Notes under the pieces: generated by a model
What the model saw: the letters and a program-made list of their open reading frames with translations, nothing else
Told to the model about the DNA's origin: nothing
The model's database searches: none
Shown here: piece by piece, positions 48,666 to 60,970 of the stretch
Layout of the letters: each line of letters begins with the position of its first letter
Position numbering within the stretch: the stretch's first letter is position 1
Assembly: GCA_950295325.1 (NCBI GenBank)
Contig: OX485806.1
Location: 19,530,001 to 19,594,000 of the forward strand
Reading direction: 5' to 3'
DNA: 64,000 nucleotides
Source of the DNA: Polytrichum commune
Lineage: Eukaryota; Streptophyta; Polytrichopsida; Polytrichales; Polytrichaceae
Position numbers and translations under genes: made by a program

Positions 48666-50541
48666 CGGAATTAGGCACATCTATATTACTATAACAGTTG
48701 GTATGTATTTATACTCACAAAGTTGTACTTTTCAAAAGTTGATGCTCATTGTTAGACTGTCTCCCCATAAACTTGTTCTCTCTCCCCCCCCTTTCCCTTC
48801 CCCCAATAAAGTTGAAATGTCTATTTAAAGATTTCTTGCCTGCCGATTATTGTGAGGGAGGCAACTTTGTCGAATTGGTCCCAAAAAATTCAAAACTTAA
48901 ATATTGAGAAAAAAAATCATTTTGCGGTGACTATGGGAGTTGCTCTTGTCATTGAGCAGTTGATATTTGGAACAAGTCTAGAAAATGGAGTACGTATCTT
49001 TCTTGTTAAACATGTTCATTGGTGTAAGTTTAACCCTCAATGTCTTGGGAGTTGGGAGGAGGTTGCGGTCTAGCTCAAATCCAATATTCATTATAAAATA
49101 AAGTAAAAAGTTGGAGACCTTAGTTGGAATTACATAAAACAAAATTGTCATTGATGAATTTTCCACTACATCTATACAGTTGGAGTAGGTTTAACTGTCA
49201 CTAGTCTACACCAAGTCATTTTGTCACTGGTCAACGAGGAGATCAACATTTCCATCTTTCTATAAATTTACCAAAACATGTCATTGTTATGTACGTACAT
49301 TCATAAAATTATCCAACAGTTAAGAGAAATCCTTTATTTTCTTATTACACCATGTAGGTCAAAATGTGACTAGGAGGCCATATACGCAACAATAAAAGGC
49401 CACTGTGATTAGCATGGTGGAGCCCCAACTAGGCTAACTCTTACAAAATATTGTCCTTGTGGGTTTTGGTCATTGACTGAAACCAACAATGCACATTGCA
49501 AATCAATTGTTGACCAACATCTGACAATGGATGACTACTATTTACAGTCCTACATTCCGTAATGAATTTGGGAGGGAGGGGGGTCAAAAATTTCTAAGAT
49601 ATTAGTGGGTTATTACATGGTTCCATAGAACCATCCATATCAGCTGAGGAATGTTATGTTGTTGAAACCATCTATTTGAATCAACAAATTACAAAATTAA
49701 ATGAATTTAAAAAAAATTTAAAAAAATCATAGAAATATTGGTTGGGACCCACGAACTCCCATGTGGACATTGTGTCTTGTGAATTGAAATCTTCAAGCTA
49801 CTATTGGCTTTAAAATGTTTCTTTCATGTTTCTTTTTCATATATGTAGAACACATTATGTTTCTCGTGATTTTTCATTGAGAATCTTTGGGTAGCGTTCA
49901 CCATGAGTGTCCATAACAATCCATTGCGTCCCCGATGAGCCTAGATTGTAGAGCAAAAGGTATTTGAATGGCACATCATTCAATACACAAAGCAATAGAA
50001 TGCGTGAAACACGGGCCCCTATGCCAAAATGGTGTAAGGTTAATCACTTTTGAATGAACACTTATTGTTGATTTACTTTACCTCAACGGTCTACTCCATG
50101 AAATTTTGATAAATGTTCATGGGAGAATCCAAATAGATCATGAGAGTTGAACTTGCTATTTATGGAGTCTAGGTAAATTTCGTACCGAAATTTGAAAAAA
50201 TCCCACTTCATAATAGTACTCAGTGACATAGGTCCTCAAAATATAATAGTGAGATGTTGAGAGAACAGTTTAAATATGAGTCTCCTTGCACAACTTTTTG
50301 AATATCTCATTCTTATATTTGAAGGTTCACTTAATAAGTTGTACACAGAATAATGTGATGTCATAGATCTTCTTAATCAATTTTTTCCTTCCAATCATGT
50401 ACATTCCATACTTGAGAATATATATATGTATGTATGTATGTTAGAACTATTAAGGTCATTGTCATATGGGGACCACCTATTTAAGGTGTTATTTTTGCTT
50501 CACGAGTTTTGGATAAGCTAGAGCAAAGAAATGTTAACCTT
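48666..50541. other. AT-rich intergenic stretch, no gene seen
   Basis: A TATGTATG microsatellite lies near 50422-50440. No recognisable ORF and no repeat boundary was found. Confidence 0.5.
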
Positions 50542-50933
50542 TAAGGTAGGGGTGGCAATTTCCGTCCAAATTTCAGATGTGCCTAGTTGGGATGCTGAAA
50601 CTATTTTTTTTTTTTAAATTTTGAGCACTCCGCAAAGCTGGTGCAAGAGCAACTATGAAAAAATCAAAATTTTCCAGCATGTTTATGATTTCCTACAAAT
50701 TTTTAAAGGAAACCTTGTAGAGTGACCAACACTCGCACATAGGGTACGTGGTATATCCACAAGGTGGATTTCTAAAACCGACCGTTGGCAGCCAATGAAA
50801 TGTTGGCAACGCTGTGAACGGTAAAAGCACCTTGATAGGTGCTTTTGTAAACCCAGGTAAAAGCACCTAGATAGGTGCTTCCGACATAGGGGTCAACTTT
50901 AGGACCCACATGGAAATTGCCACCCCTACCTTA
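50542..50933. mobile_element. MITE-like element with perfect 22-bp TIRs and internal hairpins
   Basis: The left TIR at 50542-50563 starts TAAGGTAGGGGTGGCAATTT. The right TIR at 50912-50933 is its exact complement. The AGGGGTGGCAA core resembles hAT-type ends, but no 8-bp TSD is visible. The 392-bp interior carries two adjacent hairpins near its right end. One is the perfect 10-bp inverted repeat AAAAGCACCT with a 4-base loop (50823-50846). The other is a near-identical second one (50859-50880). Confidence 0.85.
50823..50880. repeat. Twin hairpins inside the 50.5-kb element
   Basis: Two tandem stem-loops share the stem AAAAGCACCT/AGGTGCTT(TT). The loops are TGAT and AGAT. The pair looks like a duplicated unit of about 36 bp. 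Confidence 0.9.
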
Positions 50934-51159
50934 GTTGAAACCAAGCACTCCATTACTAAATTTGTCTTTATTTTTATAACATTAGTCAACCATGCATGTC
51001 TACTTTCTACTATGTGGAATATTCTCTTGAATATCCGTGTGTCAAGCATAGAATATTTCTGATAACATGGGATTTTATGTTGAATCTTGAAACGTAGCAC
51101 TTATGTAGAGAATCTCTAGGGTTCAATGAAGGATCCAACATTGATTGTGGTTGAACATT

Positions 51160-51660
51160 GTAGCACTACAATGTTTGGAGTAGATTGTTTATGGTATTTA
51201 GTATCATATACACTCTTTGTGAAGGGCCTAAACTAGATGCCTAGAGGTTTCAAAGTGTCACACCCACTAATTGCCAATATGATCCCATTTGTCAACATAA
51301 GTAAGTTTTTTTAAGAGAAAAATATATCTACATTATGACATTTAAAATAGCAAATTGGGATATTTTAGATGATAGCCTTGCGTTTTAATATCCAACATGA
51401 AGATATGCTTGAGCATACCAATGGCAAAGTGCACACTTTAGTCAACTTGGAGACCATTGTGTAACATAGGCATGCACCTCGTAACACTGTTGAGCACATT
51501 CTTTGCCAAAATCTTATTAAGGACACTTGATGCCAAGTGGCATGAGGTGACACTTATGGTGAAGTTGTTAATCATCAATGTAACCTAGCATACACCTTAA
51601 AATAGGGTGAGTGACATGATTCCGCATGTGACACTAAATACCATAAACAATGTAGTTGTA
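51160..51660. mobile_element. Small TIR element, type D, copy 3
   Basis: The left end has CACTACAATGTTT and then TTGTTTATGGTATTTAGTAT. The right end, reverse-complemented, is CTACATTGTTTATGGTATTT followed by AGTGTCACATGC. It is about 500 bp and non-coding. Confidence 0.7.
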
Positions 51661-54514
51661 TTAAGATTAGAATAGTTGTAGTCGGAATGAACAATGCAAT
51701 GTTAAGAATATTATATATTCATGCAGTTACACAGAGAGTCAATGTTAAGTGGGGACCATGTCTAAATCTCAAACATCCCACACTATTTGAGAACTTGCTT
51801 ATAATTTGTTCCATAAATTTTGTGGACCGGTACAAATTGCAACTTGTGGTAACCTTTTAAGCACACCATACATCTTATATGGTTATTAGTGTGGATTTTT
51901 ACATGCTTCTCTAGGCCATATTATAAAGTGGTTAAAGTGTGAGGACAAGACATGTTCGGTCATCACCAAGAGTCACTTTATCTATAACTAGGAGGGCACT
52001 TGTCCCATAACCTTGCTTTGTAAACTTGTATTGGGTTCACATATGAGCTTGAGGATATGATCAAAGTGAAGAGTTCCTCATTCATGCCATCCCAAGAGGC
52101 TCTCTCTCTCTCTCTCATGCATGTTGTAAGCTTGACATGTGACCTTAAAAAGTTTGCCACAATCCCACTAGTGTTGTGACACAACATGCACATTATTCAA
52201 ATTTGAGTTTGAAAATAATCATAAGATTGTTCATAGCGTATAATGACGACCCTTTGCTAATAGTATCACAGGCATCATGCAAACTAGGATATATGAAGAG
52301 AAAGAAAAATAAAATCATACCACCATCATCAGTCACCTCTGTTTACATATCATATTTTTGCCTTTACAATGGTTAAGAAGGTTCATTATTCTTACATTTG
52401 TGGACCAAAGATTCCTCTAGTAGGGGGTATCTCCCATAAGAAGATGAAGCAGTGGATGAGTGGTGGCAAGAACGGTGGAGATCTTACATCGGTCAAATCC
52501 GACGGTCGAGAATGCACAGGCAACGTGGCCTCACCAGAAGCCAAAAGATGCTTTCATAGCCCATAGACTTCTTCTCAACAATGTTATTTATGACATGGAT
52601 TGAAAATATTGCAAGCTTTCCACCCTGTTCGTAACCCCACACTAAACAATATTGTTTTTATATTGTGAACTAAAAATATCAACGTGACTTTCTCCCTTTC
52701 TAGTGTCATGAGAACTCATGTATGACCGACATACACACGCTACTTTAGTTGCAAAGTAAGTTGGTCCACCAATGAAGTCCATAGAAATGGTTGTATCACA
52801 TTGACATACATATGTGGGGCTCTTTGTGAGGCCCATTTCACATGTAGAACACATACCTATGAATGATATTAAACCAAGTCACGAATCTACTTTACAATGT
52901 GTATCTTGAAATCATTCCTTTAATAAAGTGGATAGGGGCATAACTTACCCACGACGTGCGGCAACTATACTAATAACGTTGGGAACCCTACTCCCCTACT
53001 ATTCACAATGGCACTCTAGTAAATCAACCAACAATGTTCTCACATGTCATGATAAAGCCGCCGAGAAATATCGTGTTTCCAACCGAACTTTGACATCTAT
53101 CTATGTTCTTTTCAACTTACAAGTCGTTATGAACACACTACTACTCAACACCCATTGACTGCTCTATATCTAGACTTGTTGAAATGCCCCTTCCCATATA
53201 CCGTCTTAGGGCACACTTCCATGCATTGGCCAAGTTGACGAATGAGTAAAATAAAATAAACTTTGGTGTTTTGTGCACTGACATGAATGGGAGATTGTTC
53301 TCTCTTATGTTGACCATATTTTTACCAACCAACTTCAAGACAAGGATATTGCTTTTTCTTTGAGAAGGTGATCTCCAAGTTGGGTGAAAGTCACTTTGTG
53401 AAGTGCAAAACTTCAATGTGAATTATGGGGTTAAGTCATACCATATAGACATGGTCCAACTATGTGGACCAGAGGGGGGGGGTCCGTAAAAGCATAGAGG
53501 ACTCATGAACAAGAGACCATTATTCTAGTATGTCTTCATATTGTTGTTTCTCAAACCTCCTCTCCCTATACACTCATGGTCAATCCGGGTGGTCCATGCC
53601 ACATAAACTCCACTGGACTTGTAGAATGTTACATCATTGAATGACAAACATTCAACCCATGTTCATAATTCTTGTCCTTGAGAACGAGAATTGGCAGTTG
53701 ACACATCCTAGGAAAAGTTAAATTTTGGGGGAAGAAAAGGGGGGGGGGGGGGGGATTGGCGATCTCTTCAAACTTGGAGTAGAAATTGACTTTGATTTGA
53801 GGTTTTTTTTTTGAAAGGCTTACATAAACATGTTGGTGTTGCATCCATCTGAACATTTTAAAACACAAACACAAATGATTTTTCCTCGACTCTTTAAATG
53901 GATAGATAGATATAAATGTTAGTTCACAAATGGTCATAGCATGGGTGTACACTCTAACATCCTATCTAATATCATGCCTATGGCAACCAAAAGTGCACGT
54001 GATATCAAGGCGTGATATTAAGGAGGCCTATAGTGTTGACATGGATATGTGATAATAAAGAATCATAGTAACTCATTACATTATGGAATAACACAAATTC
54101 AACATTGCAATAATGATACTAATGACAATGATGACAATGTGATGCGTGCGAGCATGTGATTTGAGTTCTTTGTTGGATTATTTTAACGTCATTTTAATGT
54201 GTGATATATGAGAAGAAAAGATGACAACAAGGAAGGAGATTTAAACTAGGCACATCCGTTCCCTAGCGTTTTGGATATAATAGAGGGAGTGACATTACGG
54301 AGGGTGGTATTCCGGAGGTTTAGGGTGTATAGGCACATTACGACCAGGGTTCTATACATATGTGAGGTCAAAAAGTGAAGAAACACCAAGCCTCCAACTT
54401 GACTTCAAGCATGATATTGCAGAAATATTCAATGTGAGAGTCTTCACAAAGGCCATTCTGGAGTCAATCGTGATCCGTGTAGCCAAAGTTGACATGCTTT
54501 TGAACTAAGTTAAG
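51661..54514. other. Intergenic stretch, no gene seen
   Basis: A (CT)n run lies near 52097-52116 and a poly-G run near 53740-53755. ORFs of 65-107 codons are present on both strands without recognisable content. Confidence 0.5.
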
Positions 54515-54735
54515 GTACGGGGGTGTTATTCCGCTCTTTTTTCATGCTCACCGTCTTCTAAGGACATTTCTTTTTTTAAACAAATGCCTTGTTAGGTGTC
54601 CGTTCTTGGATCCAACCTACCACGCGCCACCCAAGTCTCTAGTAGAAAACCATGTTCAAAAAAACCACAGCCAAAATCGGTTGCAGTTCTTTTTGGCATA
54701 GTTTTCTACTAGTGAGTATAGGTGTCTTAATAAAA
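54515..54735 (+). repeat. Partial family G/F copy carrying a nested micro-transposon
   Basis: It starts TAAGGTACGGGGGTGTTATT and carries AGGTGTCCGTTCTTGGATCC and CCACGCGCCACCCAAGT. It resumes after the nested insertion with ATAGGTGTC. The distal end is missing. Confidence 0.7.
54637..54714. mobile_element. 78-bp CACTA-type micro-element (near-complete hairpin)
   Basis: The left arm CTCTAGTAGAAAACCATG mirrors the right arm, which reverse-complemented is CACTAGTAGAAAACTATG. The arms continue to pair for about 34 bp around a short centre near CCAAAATCGG. Direct AGT triplets flank it (54634-54636 and 54715-54717). CACTAGTAGAAAA-type ends with a 3-bp TSD are characteristic of the CACTA superfamily. 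It is far too small to encode anything. Confidence 0.88.
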
Positions 54736-55077
54736 TAAATAAACAAATGATGTTCACTCACGTTCCATCCAGGCTGCAAATTGCAATCATCACAACAACA
54801 TTTCAAATGTTGTCAGAGTTTTTTTTAGGATACTAGGTTGTGCGATTAGAGTTGAGTGGCAACATCTAACGACATTGTCCTTTAGGACGTGGCCACAGAT
54901 GTCTTATGAACATATTGTCTATTCACTTTGGCCTTTCTTGGAGACTGGAGTACTTCTTCGTCGTCTTTTATGTGGCAACATCACGAAGCCCACCAATCAA
55001 GAGAATAATATAATGCCTTGAATTATTTAGAGAGAGAAAGTAATGAGCTTGGAGTGGCAAGTCTTACCATATTATTT

Positions 55078-55452
55078 GTGAGGTATGCAGTTGTTATTCA
55101 ATTACCTTTCTATATCGGACACCTATACTTGATTGGTGTATGTTTTTGTGAGGATCAAAGAACAAATACCATAAAGACACATGGTTAAAAGAGATTGGAC
55201 TACGTCTTCAAGTTTTATTGAGTACCCCACACTCAATAATGAAGGCAGTTGGGAGGGCCAATATATTCAAGAAGAAATCAGCAAAACGCATTTCTAATAA
55301 CCATAACTTAATCAAGAGAGGTCCGATTTGCTATTTGATTCTTGGTTAGACTTCATCGCATATTCGCTAATGCAACACAATTCAATTGTGTAAATTCAAC
55401 TGGTAGAAGTTGGAGACCACGAAACATTAACCAAACAACACCGACGTACTCT
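55078..55452 (-). mobile_element. MITE-like element, family G, copy 4 (reverse orientation)
   Basis: The left end GAGGTATGCAGTTGTTATTC mirrors the right end, which reverse-complemented is TAGAGTACGTCGGTGTTGTT. The interior has AAGACACATGGTTA and AGAGATTGGACTACGTCTTC. Confidence 0.7.
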
Positions 55453-55592
55453 ATAATATGGGAAACTCGAGGCATTTTTATAGTAGAGTTTGTGGGTTGA
55501 GACCATGATATACAAACTATGGGATGGGTTGAGAAGCTGGAGACGGTCCAAGTTCACTTTACATAGACCTCGAAGGTCGGAGGCACCAAAGG

Positions 55593-55910
55593 AATTTGAA
55601 TGGATGAAAAATCTCATGGCGTCCTACATGGCAACAAGTGGCTAATGTGTCATAATCTATCAAATATTGTGCTAATAAGCCCATCAAAAAGAGGTGGGTC
55701 TAACGCTTGAATAAATAAGCAAACAAATAGAAACTAGGGACCGTGGACCATACAAGATATTGAAGTGATGAAATTGCCATTGGGCTCCTAGAAACATTAT
55801 ATATTGCCATAGTGGGGACCCGGACCCAAACATATGTAGTGGGCCCTCAACATGAATCCACTTTCACTCCGCACTAAACTTGAGAGGCCCATCAATCGCA
55901 AAATTGGATC
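55593..55910 (+). repeat. Dispersed repeat family I, copy 2
   Basis: CATTGGGCTCCTAGAAA, TTGCCATAGTGGGGACC and GCCCATCAATCGCAAA occur in the order seen at 14.7-14.9 kb. The first ~75 bp also match 18.14 kb. Confidence 0.7.
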
Positions 55911-58900
55911 CCTTTTTCCCACAGTACAATTTGTGGGGTGATTTCCAAGGGCCCTTAGAAGAATTTCATGGTCACGGCTCTTGGTCCACGTGTAAAAGCG
56001 GGCCTTGCATGTAATAAATGTTCTCTCACACTGTCAAAAGCTCAGATGCCTTGTGTGCACAAAGCTTGGGATTTGATGATTGCTTTGTCTGTGTGTCAAG
56101 TTGCGAAGAAGTTTACACACGTTTATAAAAAGCCTCTTATCCATTTCTCTTCTTTATATCCAGAAACCGAAAGAGCCAGAGACCACCTAAAACACAGCCA
56201 CCTCAAACACGAGCCCATGGCTGGAATTCAACAGCAAAACAACAAAAGTGGTTTCCACAAAAGGGAAAGGGAAAAAAAAAACAAAAAAACTCGGGTGGAG
56301 ATAGGGCCCCCAACTCGTAAAGTAGGGCCACGGGTTAGGAACCCGGGGAAGAATAGCTAGTAGGGGCTACCAAGCCAAAGGAATCAAAGCACCTTCGCCC
56401 CGGGATGCCATTGTAAAGTGAAGGCTATGATGCTCTTTTCATTGACGAATTCACGGGGACACGAAAGGGAGACACTACCAAGGCCCCACAAAATGTGCCA
56501 TGTGGCCCTCGCAAACCCCTTTTTTGCATTGCTTTGGTTTGTTAACTTTTGTGTGTGTGTTGGGGGGGGGGGGCTTTGGATTGCGAGGCTTTAGGGTAAC
56601 CAACGGTTTGGGCCACGGAATTATCCTCTACCCATCATGCACGTGGCCGGAGAGGCTCACGGGAAATCTCATCCCATGGACTCATCACACTCCAACCTAG
56701 TTAGCACCAGACGTTTTTCGGACGGTCTTTATTGCTCCCCCATTTGTTTGGAAAAACGTGGCCCCACGCAACCTCCAAGTAACTTAGAAGCTTGAATGTT
56801 GAGGTCACACACGTTAGTGTATGTGTTGGTATTGGTAATAAGGTAGTTGCACCTATGCCCGCCGGCACTTTCGGCGAGTTTGGGAACCACACTAATTATC
56901 CCGATAAGTGAGGGAGGGCTAATAGTGAGCGTGGGAAGTGAGTGAAGGTGATGTTACATTTTTCTGTACGCTCTGGAATTAGTGCCACCAAAAAGGTCTA
57001 GGAAGCATTGTTCATCCTGGATCTATTCATAGCAACATTGTTTACTGGAAGTACCGGCACTAATTACCCGGGCACTGTTCGCTTTTGCATAAACTGTTGT
57101 TGTTGTTTTTTTATCGTTCTACAAGCACCTTAGAACACACGTTACTTTTCTTGTCATGTATGGTAAACGAGCATGTATTCATGAATGTACTGTCACTTAG
57201 TAAAGAGTTCGGCCTTTGCTAATTTTGAGACTTGGCGAAATAGTGCGGTGTTGATTTTGGGAATTGGTACCACACGCACCGATTGGGATAGTCATCGTAG
57301 GTAGAAGCGAATTGATTCATGTGCATGTTATCTCGTTGGATGAGCATTACGAAGTGGATTCGGAAACCATCATGCAACTCAAAGTGTTTGAAACGTATTT
57401 CGATTTCTTACGATATTTATTTTTTCCATGTCAAAATGTTCTCACACTCGTCGTGGTCATGCATGGGCATTTGTCTGAACAATCCTTCTTGGTCACACCT
57501 CTGGGCACCTTTTAGTGAGACCAAGTGCCACATGAGTAAGTAATCATGACCTTGCCTAAAATTTTATATGGTGCAATGATAAGAATGGTATATCCACAAC
57601 TCAACCTGCTAATTTAAAGCCTCCACGCAGTCCCTTTATGTCATGGTGTGGTACACGGTGGACTCACTATGTCTGCACACAGGTCATGCTACGTCGTCCA
57701 CCTGGTCTCATTTTCTGATTGTCATGTAGCAAATGCCCTATATCCATCAGACCCCTCATTTTAGGTGTTCATAATAGGTCACAAACCAAGACTCTCTCTC
57801 TCTCTTTCTCTCTATATATAGAAGGAGATTCATTCATTTGCAACATGTAGGAAAGCAAGACCCCCATGATGTGGCAACGACGAGCACCCTCGATGGTCTT
57901 TTGGTAGCCGTAATAATAACTCGAGACAAGTGTTGGCATGGGATTGGGTGAAAGCCAACGGAAACCCACATGGAACCTCAAAGCCTCGAGCTCATGTGAC
58001 CCAACATAGCTCACTTTTGAGCTTGAACTTCCTATGAACGAATAGATAGATGGGACGGGAGAGGACCACGTAGCTATGGGGTGGATTGGGCTTGCCCTTG
58101 CTAAGTACCTCGAATCCATATATGCTAAACAATGTGTGCATATTCCACCGTATAGATCCGGATTCCGATCCCGAGATAGTTTGTATGTACCAATTGTTCG
58201 CTTCCATCCCAAAGATAGTTTCAAGCAATAAGGGGCTTGGAGGGCCCAATTCCCGACTACAATTAATGCTTCGTGGGGGACCCCTACCAAACGACGACCC
58301 CTATGAGCCGCTCAAAATATCTTCGAGATACTTGTGAATGGTAAATATTGGATCGGGGGTTTTACACGTGTTATGAGTATACACACATATACATCCGTAT
58401 ATGTAGTTTTATATGCACGTGAATAATATGAATAAAAAACAATGTACTTCATGATGAGGTTGTCCATTTGATTCATTTGAGGGTATCACTTTGCTATAGA
58501 TTGTCCACTCAACTGTTTTATACAACATGTGTATAAAATGGCTTGATTTGTACCACAATATGTGAAATGGGCCTTCTCAAATGGACTTCTACTTTCTTCC
58601 ATGTGAGTCGTGCAAAAAGAGAAGAAACGTTGACCTTTTGATCAGCGTGATTGGAATGCCTGTTCGACCCACCCTTGGTATTATACCCACAAGGCATAAT
58701 ACCAGTGGTGCACGACTACTAACCCCTCTCGGGGTGGGCACTATAGTAACCAGATTGGCCAGGTGCCTATGGACACTTAGCTGTGAGTCGTGCACAATTA
58801 TACTCTGATCAATTTGTGCAAGTCACACCATCATCATTGACACAACAACTACACATTATAAAGTTCAAGGTCTTTGCAAGAGCCACAGATTTGAAGACCA

Positions 58901-59176
58901 TCACACCCAAAAAATGGAAAGATCTAACATTTATTCTTCATAGACCTTCAAAGTGTCTTTTGAGAAGAGCCTCAATCAAATTTGCTAGCGTCAAATAATG
59001 CAACATAGCCTCCCTCCCCCCCAATGACATGTACACATTACTCTTATCACAAAGGAGCAAGGAGTGGTCCCAACAACATCCAAATTGTCATTTTAAGTAT
59101 GCATATATATGCTCCAAATACATAATACATGCGTTTTGGGGGAAATTTATGATGTTTGAATGTTGTTGGAGTAATT
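55911..59176. other. Intergenic stretch, no gene supported
   Basis: Poly-A and poly-G runs are near 56270-56290 and 56563-56573, and a (CT)n/(TA)n run is near 57791-57820. The longest ORF is 173 codons on the minus strand (57769-58290). It has no recognisable motif and no supporting gene context, so it is not called. Confidence 0.5.
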
Positions 59177-59179
59177 TTA

Positions 59180-59639
59180 GGCTATGTTTACACTAAATTT
59201 ATTAATAAGGTCATGGCTCTTAAATGACCACGGCACCCCGCCTTCTGGATGAGAGCATAGAGAAGTCCATGGACTATAGCCCAAAGTCTCTAGTAACTAT
59301 TAGTGAATAGTATAATCCTATTTAAAACAAGGACAATGTTAGGATATGATTTTTGATCATGAGTTTCCCATGGGGGCCACCACATTTTTTGCACATCCTA
59401 CATTTGAAAACCGTCTTGGAAATTTCCCCTACAATCCCAACCAATGCTATCCATAAATTGCCATGTGAGATTCCATGTAGAGTTTTCATCCACTGAAACT
59501 ACTATGGATTGTAGTCCAAAAACTACTTTCATGTAAACCTAAAGTGGGGGTCCATGACACATTTTGTCCACACTCTCCACCAATAGAAGTCCGTGATTCT
59601 CAAGAGCCATGGCCCAATGGCTTTCATGTAAACATGCCC
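59180..59639. mobile_element. PIF/Harbinger-type MITE, family 2
   Basis: The left end is GGCTATGTTTACACTAAATT. The right end, reverse-complemented, is GGGCATGTTTACATGAAAGC. The sub-terminal GGCCATGGCTCTT block is shared by both arms. Direct TTA triplets flank it (59177-59179 and 59640-59642). It is 460 bp with no transposase. Confidence 0.8.
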
Positions 59640-59699
59640 TTACCGAAGGTAAAGGGGCTTAAGCGGGCACTTTTTACTATGCACCCACTTCTCGTAGTA

Positions 59700-60010
59700 T
59701 TACATGCAATTGATGCAATATGATTAGCAAATGATTAATTATGCACATAGTTGTTTTTCCTCATGAATTTTTGAGCTTGTATGAATATCTTATTCATTAT
59801 CAAAGTGAGGATTCTCTTTTCTCATTAAATGATCATCGAGGTCTCTTCATTTATATTCATTGTTGAGATTATAACGATTACCACATTTTGAGCACGTGAT
59901 CCAATCTCTTTTAGCATGTCTTCTTGATATCCATTCCCAAATCCACACAAAACCACACACCATTCAAATATAGGTGCCCGTTTAAGAGGACCATTCAATT
60001 CAAACTTATA
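59700..60010 (+). repeat. Dispersed repeat family F, copy
   Basis: It has GAGCACGTGATCCAATCTCT, ATGTCTTCTTGATATCCATT and ACCATTCAAATATAGGTGCC. Confidence 0.8.
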
Positions 60011-60379
60011 CATGGGCTTACTTGCTTCCCTTTCACACTCAGTTGTTGTCAAAATTTTAGACTTTGAAACATGTATTGTTATTAATCAATGGAGGCCTTG
60101 TATTTATTTGTTGGCATTGAAATAAATTTTCATTTGCCAAAAACAACGATAAAAAAACTTATTCCATCATAACCCGTCCCCAAAAGCCTTCATTAATTCA
60201 CCATGTCCAAAGACTCAAGAAACAATTGCAACCTAAGCTTAACGTTTGTGGCCTAATTGTGAACAATTTCAATTCCATGAACAATTTTAATTTTACCAGT
60301 TGATCTGCTCGTGATATGTTTCATTCACCTATGATAGCGCTTGCAATCACAAAGTTGCACTTGGATTAGAGTTGAGATG

Positions 60380-60970
60380 CAAAATGAAGCTTCTCTTCCT
60401 CTTTGAGTGATCATATCAACCCTCTCAATTGTGTGAATTGTTGAACTTATAATAGTTCATATGTTATGGGCACATCGTTCAATCTCATTGTTGTTTAATT
60501 GAGAGGTAAGGTCGAGGTGCCTTAGATGGATGCCTTTCTCTTTGCACGCACTTCTCGTAAGATTTGAAAAAAAAAATTACTACAAGATAGTTAGCAACCA
60601 TTTGCCTTGTAGCTTCTACAGACTGTATGAATATCTTATTCATCGTCAAAGTGAATAGTCTTGTGTACATTAAGTGGCCATATAGTCCCCCTCCCCCCCC
60701 CCCCCCTTATCCCCATCATGTTGAATATTGAGCATGGAATGGTTAGCATATTTTGAGCACACAATCCAGTCTCTTTTAAACATACACATTTTTTTAGAAC
60801 TAGTTTTCATATCCACATCTAACAACGTACCACTCAAATATAGTTGTCCCACTCCCTTTCCATATATCAAATATAATACCCTCTTTCTCTCTCTCATGTG
60901 CCATATATCAATCAAATATAAATTATGTGTCTACATAAGAGGAGTGACCACATAAGACCCACGTACCGTA
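60380..60970 (+). repeat. Dispersed repeat family F, copy with internal local duplication
   Basis: It has GAGCACACAATCCAGTCTCT, GTACCACTCAAATATAGTTG and GAGGAGTGACCACATAAGAC. A short block around CATATATCAA(A/T) is repeated near 60860 and 60905. A poly-C run lies at about 60692-60706. Confidence 0.75.

Noticed and set aside
57769-58290. 173-codon minus-strand ORF
   Set aside because: No recognisable domain. It ends in low-complexity sequence made by a (CT)n tract and has no exon partners or gene context.
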